From: Coptis chinensis
Taxonomy: Eukaryota > Streptophyta > Magnoliopsida > Ranunculales > Ranunculaceae
Direction: 5' to 3'
Assembly (NCBI GenBank): GCA_015680905.1
Contig: CM027384.1
Span: 67,091,001-67,155,000, forward strand
DNA length: 64,000 nt
A program made the translations under genes and the position numbers. The notes under the pieces were generated by a model. That model was not told where the DNA came from. It ran no database searches and worked only from the letters and a program-made list of their open reading frames with translations. The first letter of the stretch is position 1; each line of letters opens with the position of its first letter. Positions 42,179 to 57,872 of this stretch are shown in pieces.

Positions 42179-43009
42179 TGAGGTTGTCTTTTTCACTCCT
42201 CAAAGACAAAGGAAAGCCCTTTCCAAAATTGGATTAGTATATATTCACTGCTACTGGGTAAGTGCATCCCCTTTGGTTTCACCTTTCCAAGCAGACTTTT
42301 GCCACGCTTTGTCACTGTTTATGTAGTATCCGGATACTAACTTCAATGAAGTGTGTCAAAAACTGAATATCAATGCGCTACTACCCAGCTAGTTCAAAGT
42401 TTCCACTCTTTTTCTGGAAATGTTTTGCTCGTTTCTTCGTTTCCATCAATATTTGTTATCATCCGCTGAATGTTATCTTTAATTTGATTCAGTAGATCTG
42501 AGCAATAAGTTTCAAAGACATATATAGCATGAAGGCAGGAACAAGGGCATCTCAAGTTGCAAGGTCTACCATCCTATACCATATTTGAAATTGTAATCAT
42601 GGAATTTGCAATGGCATGTTTTCATTTATGTTGGATGGATTCTGGTTATGAACTAATGATTTGATTGTTATCTATTATTGCAACTTTGTTGTGTTATTGT
42701 GGAGAAGCTGCATATATACTAAGTGCTCTTATTCTCAAGGAAACTCTTTATCAGTAGTTTTACCATATCCACAGCATTAAAGCAATACGGCAGAACGCAA
42801 ATCTACTTGAACCAAGAAAAAGACACTTCCTACAATAACTGCCCTTAAAAACATTCTGCTCTGACAAGTTTACCTGTAATTACATAGCAGATAGCACTAA
42901 TCTCTGACAACTATGTTAAACGCAAGCGAGATTTCTTTCTCGAGCAAAACATTAATACAACAATCATAAACACCTCGCCCCCATGCGCGCATTGATTTTG
43001 GATTTCTTA
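42179..43009. other. 3' flank of FKBP16-4 and convergent spacer
   Basis: No coding sequence. It should contain the FKBP16-4 3'UTR and the 3'UTR of the minus-strand PPR-like gene. I see no repeat structure. Confidence 0.5.
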
Positions 43010-43753
43010 CTATTTAGTCCAGTTATTGATCATTTGATCAAGCAATGCTATCACCCTTTTAAGATTATCACCACCACCATCAGAAACCAAATCACAACCC
43101 AAAACCTCATTCAACTCCAAAGCCTCCTTAATCCTAGCTTCCCTCAACAAACTCCTATAAACCCAACTCCTCAACTCACTCCCAACCACCACACCACCTT
43201 CCACCATCCTCTTCACAACCATCAAAGCTTCCACAGTCCTGAAACCCCTACACAACCCTCTCACTACTATCCCATACAACATTTCATCCACAACACAATT
43301 TGTATCAGGCCTTAAAGCCCACCCAACTATTTTCATCACTTCTTTAAACTTGTGTTTTTTCAAGTAAGAAGTAATAAGTAACTTGGTAAAGTAAATAATA
43401 TAGGAATGTGAACTTGGGTTGTGGTTGAGCATGTTTAGTAGTGACATGGGTTGGATCATGTTGGGTTCGGTGGTTAAGCTGTCTATTAGGATGGATATGG
43501 AAAGTGAATTTAGTGGTGGGTTTGTAAGGAGTACTGTGTCTATTAGGCGTATTGCTTCGTGGAGGTGGTTTGATTCACATAGACGTGGGAGTAGGAGATT
43601 TATTTTATCTACTTCTTGTGGTGTTAGATTTTCATTGGTTGTTGTTTGAGATTCTGTTGGTAGTGAGGAATGAGAGAAACTAGAGTTGTTTCTGTTCAAG
43701 TGAGAAGAAATAGGTTTTGAATGGGTAAGGAGATTTTTTGTTCTTCTTATCAT
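43010..43753 (-). CDS. PPR-like (pentatricopeptide repeat) protein, single exon
   Basis: A single uninterrupted frame of 247 residues with an N-terminus rich in Ser, Arg and Asn and poor in acidic residues, consistent with mitochondrial targeting. Helical repeats follow: LLPRLCESNHLHEAIRLID (about residues 53-71), YFTKLLITSYLKKHKFKEVM, and YGIVVRGLCRGFRTVEAL. These have the spacing of degenerate PPR motifs of the P class. The family binds organellar RNA, but too few motifs are present to suggest a target. The start chosen is the first ATG of the frame. The apparent plus-strand frames rich in Pro, Thr and Gln are its shadows. Confidence 0.7.
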   Translation of the reverse strand: MIRRTKNLLTHSKPISSHLNRNNSSFSHSSLPTESQTTTNENLTPQEVDKINLLLPRLCESNHLHEAIRLIDTVLLTNPPLNSLSISILIDSLTTEPNMIQPMSLLNMLNHNPSSHSYIIYFTKLLITSYLKKHKFKEVMKIVGWALRPDTNCVVDEMLYGIVVRGLCRGFRTVEALMVVKRMVEGGVVVGSELRSWVYRSLLREARIKEALELNEVLGCDLVSDGGGDNLKRVIALLDQMINNWTK

Positions 43754-45391
43754 TTTGGTGAAATTCGTGAAGTTGAATGAAAAAGCATGGAGAGTAGCTT
43801 TATGTAGAAAAATATTTGGACTGTCGGCCCAATAGGCCCATTACATATAAATTCAGAGATATGTAATCACTGGGTCTACCACTGTACCACCTTCGTACCA
43901 AGAAGGCAAGCAAACAAAATTCCGATCCTCTCCAGCCAGGCAGCCATCCAAGCATGCAAATTCTGCTCAGTTTGGAATACATAGGTAAGGGACAAAATAG
44001 TGAGAAGGGCTCCAGAAATGTGACATAGATGGGGCAAGAGGAATGCAAGAAGCTAAGGCACAGACAGCCAGACAGGTTAAAAGTAAGGTAAGCACTAAAA
44101 AGGATACATAGACATCTGGTCAATCAGTAGACAATTTCGGCTTAAATACCAATTCAGTGACACAAATTCATCTGCATTCTATCTCTACGTTAAAGCCTTT
44201 AACCTCTCCTTCATATGACACTGCTAAATAATCTTTATGCTGCTAAAGAAAATATTTACTTGAAAATAGTCCCACAAGTTAAAGACTTGGGGACTGACAT
44301 AATGACATAAACAAAAATGTTGATAACTTGGCTGAAAATACCAATGAATTCAAAAAAAAAAAAAAAAAAAAATCGACTTCATTTCACGCCATTTAGCTCT
44401 AACGGATCTTTCGATACTTCATACTTCGCTTTCAAAATCCAAACCATAATCCATGATGTGAAGAGAGTTTACATTAAATGCTACTAGCCTTTTGGGCACG
44501 CTCATTTGTGAAATTTACCATGAGTTGTATGTTCATACGTACAAAGATTATTGCATATAATTATCCACTATACAATTTTGCTATTTTGCATGTGAACATA
44601 GGTAAAGGAGATATAAAAGTTGAATCATGCATAGACAAAATGATGCATAATTGCATAAATGAGAGCTCAATTCGATTAAAAACTCGACTGAAATATACAC
44701 TCAACCCAATAGACTGATGCGTATATGAAAACTCAATTAAACCAAAAATTTCAAATATAAATAATCGGAACCCGATCTCACTCGCGTTTATAAAATTAAC
44801 ACTAAACTAGGTTTAAAACCCTAATTCCGGTCTTTATTAGCTTAAAACCCATTGACTTTATTAATTACACCTAAAGCCCACCCGATTTTTTGAAATGTGA
44901 AATAAAGGTTCCAACTTCGGTAAATTTCAAGTTTAAGTCTTTTCTTTTTGTTTCATTTATTCAAAATGCCCATTTTACCCTTTTCAAGTTTTTCCTCACA
45001 AACACCTCTCTTCTCAAAATATATCTTCATCACCACACTCCAACATACACTAGCTGTCGACCTTCACATCTCCCACAATCAAAGTAATCACTTTGCCTCT
45101 CCATCTTCTTTTCTCCCCACTCTCTTTTTTTCCTCTAATCGTTCTAAAAAAATGAGTGTTTTTATTATTTATGATTTTGGGTTTCAAAATAACCTTTGAA
45201 ATTTGGTATTGATTGACTTTTTGGATTTCATTACAAATGAAGCATTTCCCCTTTATGTAGATTAGTTTTATTGCATACTCCTGTGATTTCAAGCGGTTGC
45301 TATATATATATATTGATTGTTTAATTTAATATCTGATTTTCTTTACTTTGAATTATTGATATTGTTACTACATACTTTGTAAAGTTATACG
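43754..45391. other. Intergenic, no gene recognised
   Basis: Upstream region of the PPR-like gene followed by AT-rich sequence. There is an A run at 44350-44371. The part after about 44860 may be the left flank of the MULE remnant that follows, but no terminal repeat was found. Confidence 0.4.
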
Positions 45392-46312
45392 TTGAATACA
45401 TTGTGTAATATTCTAATTGTGTTTTCAAGGTCATTTAACTCATATTGTTTTTGGCACTTGAATAACAATGTTGGTTATGTTATACAGAAAGATAACAAAT
45501 TGAGAAAATATGTTGTGAAGCTATTTTCTGATTGTGCTTATATAGCTTCTCATCATGAATTTTTGCCTTGTGCTGAAAAGTTGAAGAAACATGGCGGTTT
45601 TCATGCAAAAGGTTTTTGACGGATATTAGATTGGAAAATTGGGCAAATGCATACTTTCACGCGGTGCTAGATATGGTAAGATACATGTGCTTTCGACACT
45701 AAGCCTGATCGAATGTTTCAATGAATGATATGGATCACTAAAGAGCGCTTCCTGCCTATTATTCCTATGCTTTTTGGAATCATGGAAAAGATGATAGAAA
45801 TGACTTGGAACAGATTGGAGGAATCTATGAAATGGAATTCCGTTTTATGTCCAAAAATGGAGATAGTACTGGTTAGTAAGGTTGAAGCTATAAGGACTTT
45901 GATGGTGGTTAGATCAAATGAAAATCAGTTTCTAGTTCATAGCGACGCCATTCATTCAGTTGATTTAATGAATAGATCATGTACTTGTAACTATTAGCGT
46001 GTCGATAATTTCGCTTGCATACATGTTATCGCTTGTATTGGTAGTAAGGGTGATTCCTTTTATAGCTACATTGATGAAGGATATACGATGATCGTCGATT
46101 CAGGGCAATGTTACTCACATTCTATCAAACCAGTTTCGAATGGTTCTATGCCAAGACATATGCTTGATTTTCCTACGGTTTATCCGTGTAGTCCGAAGAT
46201 TGGTCCTGGTAGACTCAAGAAGAAAAAAATTGAAAGCATCGGTGTGATTCGTTTAGTCTGTGATCGTTTTGATGTTCTCGGCAAACCATATTTTTTTTGT
46301 TATCTTAATTGA
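45392..46312 (+). pseudogene. MULE (MuDR-type) transposase remnant with SWIM finger
   Basis: Fragments in several frames. 45485-45620 resembles the region before the SWIM domain (LRKYVVKLFSDCAYIA). 45725-45997 resembles WNxxR..PI..M.E.IR (ERFLPIIPMLFGIMEKMIE) and ends at the first half of the SWIM zinc finger (CTCNY). After a stop at 45995-45997 the second half follows (FACIHVIACI), giving the CxC...CxH pattern. 46088-46312 resembles the C-terminal tail with basic RLKKKKIES. The catalytic DDE part is absent. Confidence 0.72.
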
Positions 46313-46479
46313 GATTTTTAAGTATGGTCTTCTGACATTTATTAATGAGAAATTGATACTCATTGTATTCTTTTTATTGAATGTTAGATACTCATTTGAG
46401 ATTATTCGTTAGTCGTTTTTTTTTTCATTTGTTATAATGGAATTTATATCCTGTGAAATTATTTGTGTTGCAATTGTAA

Positions 46480-46790
46480 TTAAGAGTGCAACATTCATGT
46501 TGCAGTCATAATTGATAGTGCAACATTCTAATTGATATTGCAACATTCATGTTGCAGTCGTAATTGAGAGTTCAACATTCATGTTGTAGTCGTAATTGAT
46601 AGTGCAACATTTTAATTGAGAATGCAACATTCATGTTGCAGTCGTAATTGAGAGTGAAACATTCTAATTGACAGTGCAACATTCATGTTGCAGTCGTAAT
46701 TGAGAGTGTAACATTCTAATTGAAAGTGTAACATTCATGTTGCAGTTGTAATTGAAGGTGCAACATCCATATTGTAGTGGGATGTTGTAC
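46480..46790. repeat. Hairpin minisatellite, block 1
   Basis: Tandem units of about 20-40 bases built from GTAATTGAGAGTGCAACATT and CATGTTGCAGTC. Many units contain GCAACATTCATGTTGC, a near-perfect 7-bp stem with a 2-base loop. It lies just after the MULE transposase remnant, so it may be a subterminal repeat array of that element. Confidence 0.82.
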
Positions 46791-46881
46791 AAGAACCATG
46801 CGTGAGACTTACTTTTGATGTAATGCATGAGACTTAATGCTAGAACTATGCGTAAGACTTAATGCTATATACACATAAACA

Positions 46882-46956
46882 AATCTTGGTGGATTTGAAC
46901 CACCATCCTCTTGGGATTCTTCTCCCAAGCGCTCTACCTTTTTGAGCTAAAGATCC
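46882..46956 (-). other. tRNA-like sequence, probably not functional
   Basis: Read on the minus strand, this has an acceptor-like GGATCTT/AAGATT pair (with G-U wobbles), a D-arm GCTC...GAGC, and a perfect T-arm GGTGG-TTCAAAT-CCACC. The anticodon arm is wrong: the TTGGG/CCCAA stem leaves an 8-base loop without T33. It may be a tRNA relic or a tRNA-derived repeat, lying between the two minisatellite blocks. Confidence 0.4.
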
Positions 46957-47099
46957 ATTCTTTTTATGTTAACTTCATCACGATAATACTTATAGTACAT
47001 TTGAATCAAAAGTAATAAGTGCACTTTCTATTGTGTATAACCATTAAGTTCTTTAACATTCATATATGAGTACATGTAATCTCAATTATTTGATGTCAA

Positions 47100-47430
47100 T
47101 GTAACAGTGCAACATCCATGTTGCAGTAGAGGTGACAGTGCAACATCCATATTGCAGTGGTAATTGACAGTGTAACATTCATATTGCAGTGGTTGTTGCA
47201 GTGGTAATTGACAGTGCAATATTCATGTTGCAGTATTAGTTGACAATGGTTGTTGCAGTAGTAATTGACTATGCAACATTCATGTTGTAATGATAATTGA
47301 CAGTGCAACATCCATGTTGTAATATGAGTTGACTGTGGTTGTTGGAATGGTAATTGATTGTGCTACATCCATGTTGCAATGGTAATTGACGTATAGTGTA
47401 ACACTCATGTTGCAATAGGAGTTGACAATT
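47100..47430. repeat. Hairpin minisatellite, block 2
   Basis: The same repeat type as block 1, with units such as GACAGTGCAACATCCATGTTGCAGTGGTAATT and a TGGTTGTTGCAGTGG variant. The apparent minus-strand frames rich in Cys, His and Asn are translations of the repeat, not genes. Confidence 0.82.
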
Positions 47431-47544
47431 GAAAACAACATATAAAATCAAACAACAAGCATCAACATTTAAGCTTCATGTTCATTTAAGCAAAAAGCAA
47501 GTTCATTAAACCAAAACACAAAATACGACTAAAATTAAATATAA

Positions 47545-47600
47545 TATATATATATATATATATAATTTTATATATTTATATTTATATATATATATATAAT
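47545..47600. repeat. AT microsatellite
   Basis: Runs of TA repeats interrupted by ATTTTATATATTTATAT. No coding value. Confidence 0.85.
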
Positions 47601-49303
47601 AGTTAAATTTGTTTTTGTAATAGTTGGTTGTTTTTGTTTCGAGTAGATCTCGGTTTTTAATGTACAAAATCGGTGGAATCGCCATTAATTTCAAATTTCA
47701 AATTTCCATGTTACACTTTTCATACTTTCAGTTTAATTTGGAGGAACTAGGGTTTGTTTTTTTTGTTTTCAAACTATTTAGATTTCTGTTTGGGGAAGAT
47801 GGGGTGAGGGACAAATTTGTAATATTACCAAAAAATTGACTGGGTGGGCTTTTAACATAATTACAAAAGTCTATGTCTTTTATCCGAAATTAAATTAGAA
47901 TGGTGGGCTTCAGGCCCAATCTCTGTAAAATTAAACCGATCCCAAAATTTCAAATCAAGATATAAATGTTCACGAATGTAAATATATTGAATTTGCAGAT
48001 TTTGGGTTTAATCTCCCTGGTTGATACATAATCAGCATAAAAACCCCCTCATTACGTACTAACTCATAAAAACCCCCTATTTTTTTAAAATACCCAAACA
48101 GACCAAAATACCCCTATAAAAACCGGGCTGACGTCATCAATCTTTACTTATAATTTCGGTTTAAGGACAAACTGGGCTGACGTCATCCTATGTAAATTTG
48201 TATTTACATATGACAATATAAAATTACACAGTCTTCTTAACCTATTTAAATCTTCATATTAATTTTTTTTTCATAAGAAAATTTATATTTATATTTACAT
48301 ATGAAAATTCATATTTACATAACCTGTGTCACCTGTCAGATGTCAGAAAAAATGTCTATAAAATTTCATATTTGCATATGTAAATTTGCATGCACATATG
48401 TAACTTCATATTTGCATATGTAAATTCATATTTTCATAACCTGCGTCACCAACTCAAATGTAAAAAAAACGTCTATAAAAAATTCAGTCACTGTAAATAT
48501 GGTTTTATAAAATGTGTCTATATAACATCAAAATGAGCAATCAATGGAGCAGCGCCACCAAGGTCAGCCGGACGATGAGAAAGAGGAGCTTGAACAGGTT
48601 CTACAGCAGGTAGAATTTCAGGATTCCTATTTAAACCAGAATCGCGCAATTCCCCAATTAAAGGAGACTCTTCTTTCTCTTGTTTATCCTGAATTGGAAT
48701 GCCTTCAAGGTGCACCAAATCCAAATAGTAGTGTTTGGGCTCTTGTGACCGACTACCTCTTGAGAGTGGGTGCATCAACAATCTAAAAAATCTAACACTG
48801 ATAGACTGGACTCATCAATTTAACATAGCCCAAGTTACATAATAGGGGACTGTGACCGATGAAAACACACGAAAATCAAGACCACAACATCTGCACCAGC
48901 AATATTATTACAATCCAAATTTTTATAATCATGTCAAAGAGAGGTTCTACAAGTGGAAAAAAAAGCTTCTTGTCCATCTTTAATGTCTACAAAAAAGAAA
49001 CTTCAAAAAAAAGAAATTAATCATAAGTTCATAGTAACAAGTACAACTAATGCATCTTTAAAGAATACCATGACAAAAATTGAGGACCACCATGATTTGG
49101 TAACCATTCCATCTTTAACCAAACAACTTAGCAGTAAAGCACACACTCTGCCGGCTATCATCCATGAAAGATGCTAAGTAGCTGCAAAAAGCAGAACAAT
49201 TAGTTCGACCTTTTGTTGGCTTAAAACTCCAAAACATAAAGGGAAAAAAACTTAGATAATTGTATACAAGTCTAAACTGAATGGGAGAGGATAACAACTT
49301 GTG
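47601..49303. other. Repeat-rich spacer, no gene confirmed
   Basis: Two TGACGTCA palindromes (near 48129 and 48178) sit in a repeated CGGGCTGACGTCATC / TGGGCTGACGTCATC context. From 48290 to 48490 a unit of ~120 bases is tandemly repeated (CATATTTRCATA words followed by ATAACCTGYGTCACC and GTCTATAAAA). An 80-residue plus-strand frame at 48544-48786 and its minus-strand shadow are not recognised. It could be a captured exon, but I have no family match. The rest is AT-rich. Confidence 0.5.
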
Positions 49304-50601
<1,298 letters not shown>

Positions 50602-51655
50602 CTGATGAATCGGTGTCAAATCGTGTTATCCAGATGAATCGGTGTTCTTCTTGGTCAAAATTACGATGAATATGAAAAAAGGGTAAAACGGTTAATAAAA
50701 TAAAATAAAAAATAGAAATCGGACTGGAATTTCGCTGATATTGGAAAGCAGGGAGTTTATGTGATATGGGCCGATAAATAGGGAGATTATGTGACATGGA
50801 CCGATAGGAAGGGGTTTACACTCATCCGGATTAAAACCAAGGGGTTGAGCCCCATTTCTTGATTGAATTTGTGGTATAAAATGATGTAAATTTCAAATTT
50901 TAGAATATATCAAAATTTCAATTTAGAAACTTTGAAATTTTAGATGTGAGGGTGAAACTGTGAAAGAGATGTGAGATATGGAGGAGAAAGAATAAAGAGA
51001 GATAGAAAGAGATATGAGATATTGAGGAGAAGATGAGATGAGATATTAATTTATTAAGAGAGAGAGGGAGAGAAAAGAAAGATGAGATATTAAGGAGAAA
51101 GAGATGAGATATAGTAAGCATGCTTACGTTTGTACCCATCATTTACATCACTTATTACGTTATTTTGTTTATATATTCTTGAAATAATGGAAAAGCACCA
51201 GGGGCAGTTTCGATATAGAAATTATCTGTCGTGTGAATTTGTCTTTAGTGGGGCATCTAAATTTTGTTTTAACCCTTCCCATTATCAGTTATTACATATT
51301 TTTTCTTTGGTAATAGTTGAAATAAGCGAAAACGGTTAGGGACAAAATAGGAAGAAAAAAAATCCAGTTGAACCAAAAAATACTGTTATGGGAGGAGTTT
51401 CTTTATAAGTGAAAGATAGGATGCGAGAGGATGCTACCAATTGAATGATAAGTTCTCACGTTTTGAAAGAGGCAGAACCACCAAATGCCGTTTTCCGCAC
51501 CTACGCTTGGGCTTTGCCCTATGGGTTGGACGAATTTCTTATTGCACAACTCGAGCCCAATGTTGACACGAAGCCTGGATCAGTATTGGTAAATTGACTG
51601 AAGCCCATTACCTATTACCACTTTAGCCCATAAATCTCGTTGCTAAGATTCTTAA
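50602..51655. other. Spacer with short repeats
   Basis: 50730-50830 contains two tandem units sharing TATGGGCCGATAAATAGGGAG-like sequence (GGGARTTTATGTGAYATGG). 50935-51120 is purine-rich with repeated GAGATGAGATATT words. No gene recognised. Confidence 0.5.
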
Positions 51656-54221
<2,566 letters not shown>

Positions 54222-54328
54222 TAAGAATAATGAGAATTGCTAGGCCTTTAAAAGGGTAGGAGTAGGACCGTCCACTAATAGACACAAAAAAAAATGCTTG
54301 GGGAATGTTATGCCTGGAACATAGTTCG

Positions 54329-54648
54329 TAGGGTTGGAAATGGAGCGGGTTTGGGTCGGATTTTCGCTCAAAACTCTTTACTATATTTGGATCCATCCAT
54401 ATTCAGGTCGGATTTCGGATATTCATATCTATTAAAAAACACTAAAAAATATACTATTTTAATGATTTTTATATATAAATGTAAGATATAAATTAATTTT
54501 TAGGCATCACAATATAAATCTTGTTAAAATGATTTTGGTTTTCGGATATTCGGGTCGGATTCTAGTCACAAACATAAATACCATATCCGTTAAAATGAAT
54601 TCGGATATGGTCGGATTCGAGTTGTATCCCGTATCATTTCCAGCCCTA
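54329..54648. mobile_element. hAT-type MITE with perfect 8-bp target duplication
   Basis: 320 bp with ends TAGGGTTGGAAATG and CATTTCCAGCCCTA as terminal inverted repeats (one mismatch). It is flanked on both sides by ATAGTTCG (54321-54328 and 54649-54656). The interior has repeated GGATATTCGGGTCGGATT words and no gene. The perfect duplication suggests recent insertion. Confidence 0.9.
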
Positions 54649-54656
54649 ATAGTTCG

Positions 54657-55358
54657 TGATTTCAACAGAATTCTCGGAATTCCATTTAATATTTCAATTT
54701 TTGAGAAAATTGGAATTCCGATTCAAAGTTCGAAAAATATAGAATTTTAGAATGTACTCGGAATATAACGGAATAAGGGCTGGAATTCCGATTTTTAGAT
54801 TTGTCAGAATTTTGAATATTCCGACATTTTGAACTATGGTCCGGACATCAGGATCCAACTTAAAAAAAATTCCTGCTCTCCTAATTTTCTCTCACCTTGG
54901 TTATTTTTGCTCCTAACTTTCTCTCTTCTGAATTCATCCTTCACTAGTTCACTACTTCATTGTAAAAAGTTGTAAAATGATCATTTTGAGATCTATTTAG
55001 AACAGTGAAATTTCTAAATCTATGAAATCTTCACATCAAAATTTGGGTTAGAGTTCATACACCAAAAATTAAACTCTAGAATAAATTCATCAAAAGTTGC
55101 AACAAATAATTAATTGATTTCAATTGAATTTGATTGTATGTTTAAACTTTGGTATCGCTAGTGCGTTTGTTTTGGGTTTAAAATATAAAATATGAAAAAT
55201 CGAACTTTTCTAATATTGATTTTGTCATTGCTCCAATTGTACGATGGGAGTTGTTCAAAACTCAATTAAACAACAACAAATTCGATTGAAAATGTTATTT
55301 ACAGGTATGGTATAAACATGAATCTACCACTGTCTCATTTTAGGTTGTGACATCCATA
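54657..55358. other. Spacer, no gene recognised
   Basis: AT-rich. It begins with a GGAATTCCGATT-rich stretch (54670-54830) that may be another degraded repeat; no ends were found. Confidence 0.4.
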
Positions 55359-55770
55359 GTACAAAATATCCCGATATATCGCGATATTTAGGGATATCTA
55401 TCCATATTTCAGAAAAAGATATATAAATATCACGATATGTTAAGAGATATATACGACTGCAAATGTCTATGATATTTTGACGATATTTGCGATATTTGTG
55501 ATATTTGAGGATATTTGGGGATATTTGGAGATATTTAGCGATATTTTGTGTATATAACAATTTATTTAATATTTACCATTATATTTTAAATAAATATAAA
55601 TAATGTATCATGATATATCAAGAAATATCTATAATATTTACGATATTTTAGATATATCCACGATATTTACATGTGAAACAATGTCAAATATCCCCAAAGA
55701 GAGGGATATATCCACGATACATATCCAGAAATTGAGTATCGATAAATATCCATATCCTGATATTTTGTAC
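55359..55770 (-). mobile_element. GTACAAAATATC-ended MITE, copy 3
   Basis: 412 bp with TA on both sides (55357-55358, 55771-55772). It is inverted relative to copies 1 and 2: its left end GTACAAAATATCCCGATATA equals their right end. It is more diverged from copies 1 and 2 than those are from each other. Confidence 0.82.
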
Positions 55771-55890
55771 TATGGTGACATCCATGTCAAGATCTGGTAA
55801 TAGCTGGGCAAAGAGTTTTCTCCGTTGAAAAGATGAGATAGTTTGGAGATGCAGAAGTCTGAACCGGTATGACCAATACCCAGTTGCATA

Positions 55891-56304
55891 GTACAAAATA
55901 TCCGGATATATCGCGATATTTGGAGATATCTATCCAGATTTCAGAAAAAGATATATAAATATCACGATATGTTAAGAGATATATACGACTGTAAATATCA
56001 GTGATATTTTGACGATATTTGTGATATTTTGGAATATTTTGTGATATTTGGAGATATTTAGCGATATTTTGTGTATATAACAATTTTATTTAATATTTAC
56101 CATTATATTTTAAATAAATATAAATAATGTATCATGATATATCAAGAAATATCCACAATATCTACGATATTTGTCGATATTTTGAATATATCCACAATAT
56201 TTACATGTGAAACAATGTCAAATATCCCCAAAGAGAGGGATATATCCACGAGACATATCCAGAAATTGAGTATCGATAAATACCCATATCCTGATATTTT
56301 GTAC
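55891..56304 (-). mobile_element. GTACAAAATATC-ended MITE, copy 4
   Basis: 414 bp with TA on both sides, in the same orientation as copy 3 and separated from it by 118 bases of unrelated sequence. Copies 3 and 4 differ at scattered bases, so they are separate insertions or an old local duplication. Confidence 0.82.
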
Positions 56305-56847
56305 TATGCCCAGTTGTTTAATTTTGTCGGTTAGTTGGGTAAAATAGGACTCCTTACATAGCCCACAAATCTCTTTGTTACCTATTCTCAGTTTAGCCAC
56401 ATAGACAATTTAGTATATTTTCAGTTGTGCTACTTTTGCTTTGAGCTCTAAGAGCATCTTTAGTAGAGACACTTTTCTAGCATCAAACACCAAATTGTTG
56501 GAAATTTGGTGTTTTTTATCTTTAGGAGAGTTACATGTTGATGAAAACACAAAAAAAAACCAAACCAAACACCAAATCGGCCAAAATTTGGTTCCAGCTT
56601 TGGTGTTGTATCAAATTTTTCACGCGGTTTTTTTAACACCGCATGGGCTTGGGATGCTAAGTGGGCTTCTATGACGCGGTTTTGCCAACATCGCGGAGTT
56701 TTTCCAAAACCGCGTGCTCTCAATGTAGAAACGGGCAAAAAATAACTATATCTTTCTAACACTATAAATTGAAACACTCACACAATAGTTTTACACTCAC
56801 TTATTTTCTCTATTCTCTACTCTCTACTCTCTACTCTTAAAACAACA

Positions 56848-57872
56848 ATGGCTAGTGAAGAACCAAAAGCAAAATCTATAGGGGCTTCATGGATACAAGA
56901 AGAAGATGTTGCTCTCACCAATAGTTGGCTACAAGTTAGTCAAGATGGTGTAGTAGGAAATGAGCAAAAGTCAAACAATTTTTGGTGTAGGATTCTAAAT
57001 GTATTTTATGCAAATCTAGGAAGAATGACCGAATGCAACTTGACGAGCATGAAACACCGTTAGACTCTCATTCAAGCTAATATCAACAAGTTCCATGCTA
57101 TTCTTTCTAAGATTCAAGCATCTCCTCCAAGTGGCTATAATGACGATATGATTGTAAATATTTACTTTTTATTTGTTATTTTGATTCACAAATACATATT
57201 TCAATTCTAATTTAGTTTTTTCTTAATTGGTAGGTTGAGGAAGCAATAAGTGCATATGGGATGCATAATGGGGTTTGGAAGTGGATGCAATGCTATAATA
57301 TAGTGAAAGACCCACCCAAATGGAAGAGGCTACAGTTGAGAAATGATTTGCGACCCACCAAAAAGTCGAAGTCAAACAGTGGGGAAGGAGGTTCATCAGT
57401 ACCAATATCAACTGCGACAACTCAACCAATGGATTATAATCCACACCAAGTTGATGGGCTTGAGGATAGGCATGTTGGAAAGAAAGAAGAAAAGAGAATA
57501 AGGCAGAAAGAGAAAGAAGAAGGTGATTCTAAAGTGGAGGAATCCACTAAGGAACTTTCTAAAACTACCAAAGAAAGCTATAACTTGGAAGCTCAAAGAC
57601 AATTGAAGAAAGATGAGATGGAATCCGAAAAACTTCAATTGAAAAAAAGTACGTTGGATTGGAAGCTACAAATCCAAAAAGAAAAACTTTAATTGAAGAA
57701 AGATGCACTTCGAGTTCGAGAAGATGAAAATGATGCGAAAATACTAGGAATGAAATTAGAATGATTACCCAAAAATGAGCACGAAATTTGGCAACCCAAA
57801 AGGGCAAAATTTTTACAAAAAATGAAGAATCGACTTGGCAATATCACCGGTAATAGTCAAAGTAGTGCATAG
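56848..57872 (+). pseudogene. Harbinger Myb/SANT-like accessory gene, three nonsense changes
   Basis: Exon 1 56848-57153 and exon 2 from 57234. The N-terminal half has the Myb/SANT-like fold (SWIQEEDVALTNSWLQVSQD, NNFWCRILNVF). It is followed by the NAM-associated-type region (WKWMQCYNIVKDPPKWKRL) and a charged coiled coil. The reading frame continues to 57872 apart from three stop codons. The first is TAG at 57061, where the family has Trp (TGG). The second is TAA at 57690, in a Gln/Lys repeat position (CAA likely). The third is TGA at 57762, where CGA is likely. All three are C:G to T:A transitions. The protein normally acts with the DDE transposase in DNA binding. Confidence 0.8.

Noticed and set aside
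42983..43315. 110-residue plus-strand Pro/Thr/Gln-rich frame
   Set aside because: It is the antisense shadow of the PPR-like gene.
46882..46956. Functional tRNA gene
   Set aside because: The T-arm is good, but the anticodon loop has the wrong size and lacks T33, so no anticodon can be assigned.
46480..47430. CRISPR-like array
   Set aside because: Repeats are variable, imperfect and lack unique equal-length spacers; this is a plant genome and the pattern is a minisatellite.
47096..47451. Cys/His-rich minus-strand frames that look like zinc-binding repeats
   Set aside because: They are translations of the minisatellite and contain no conserved finger spacing.
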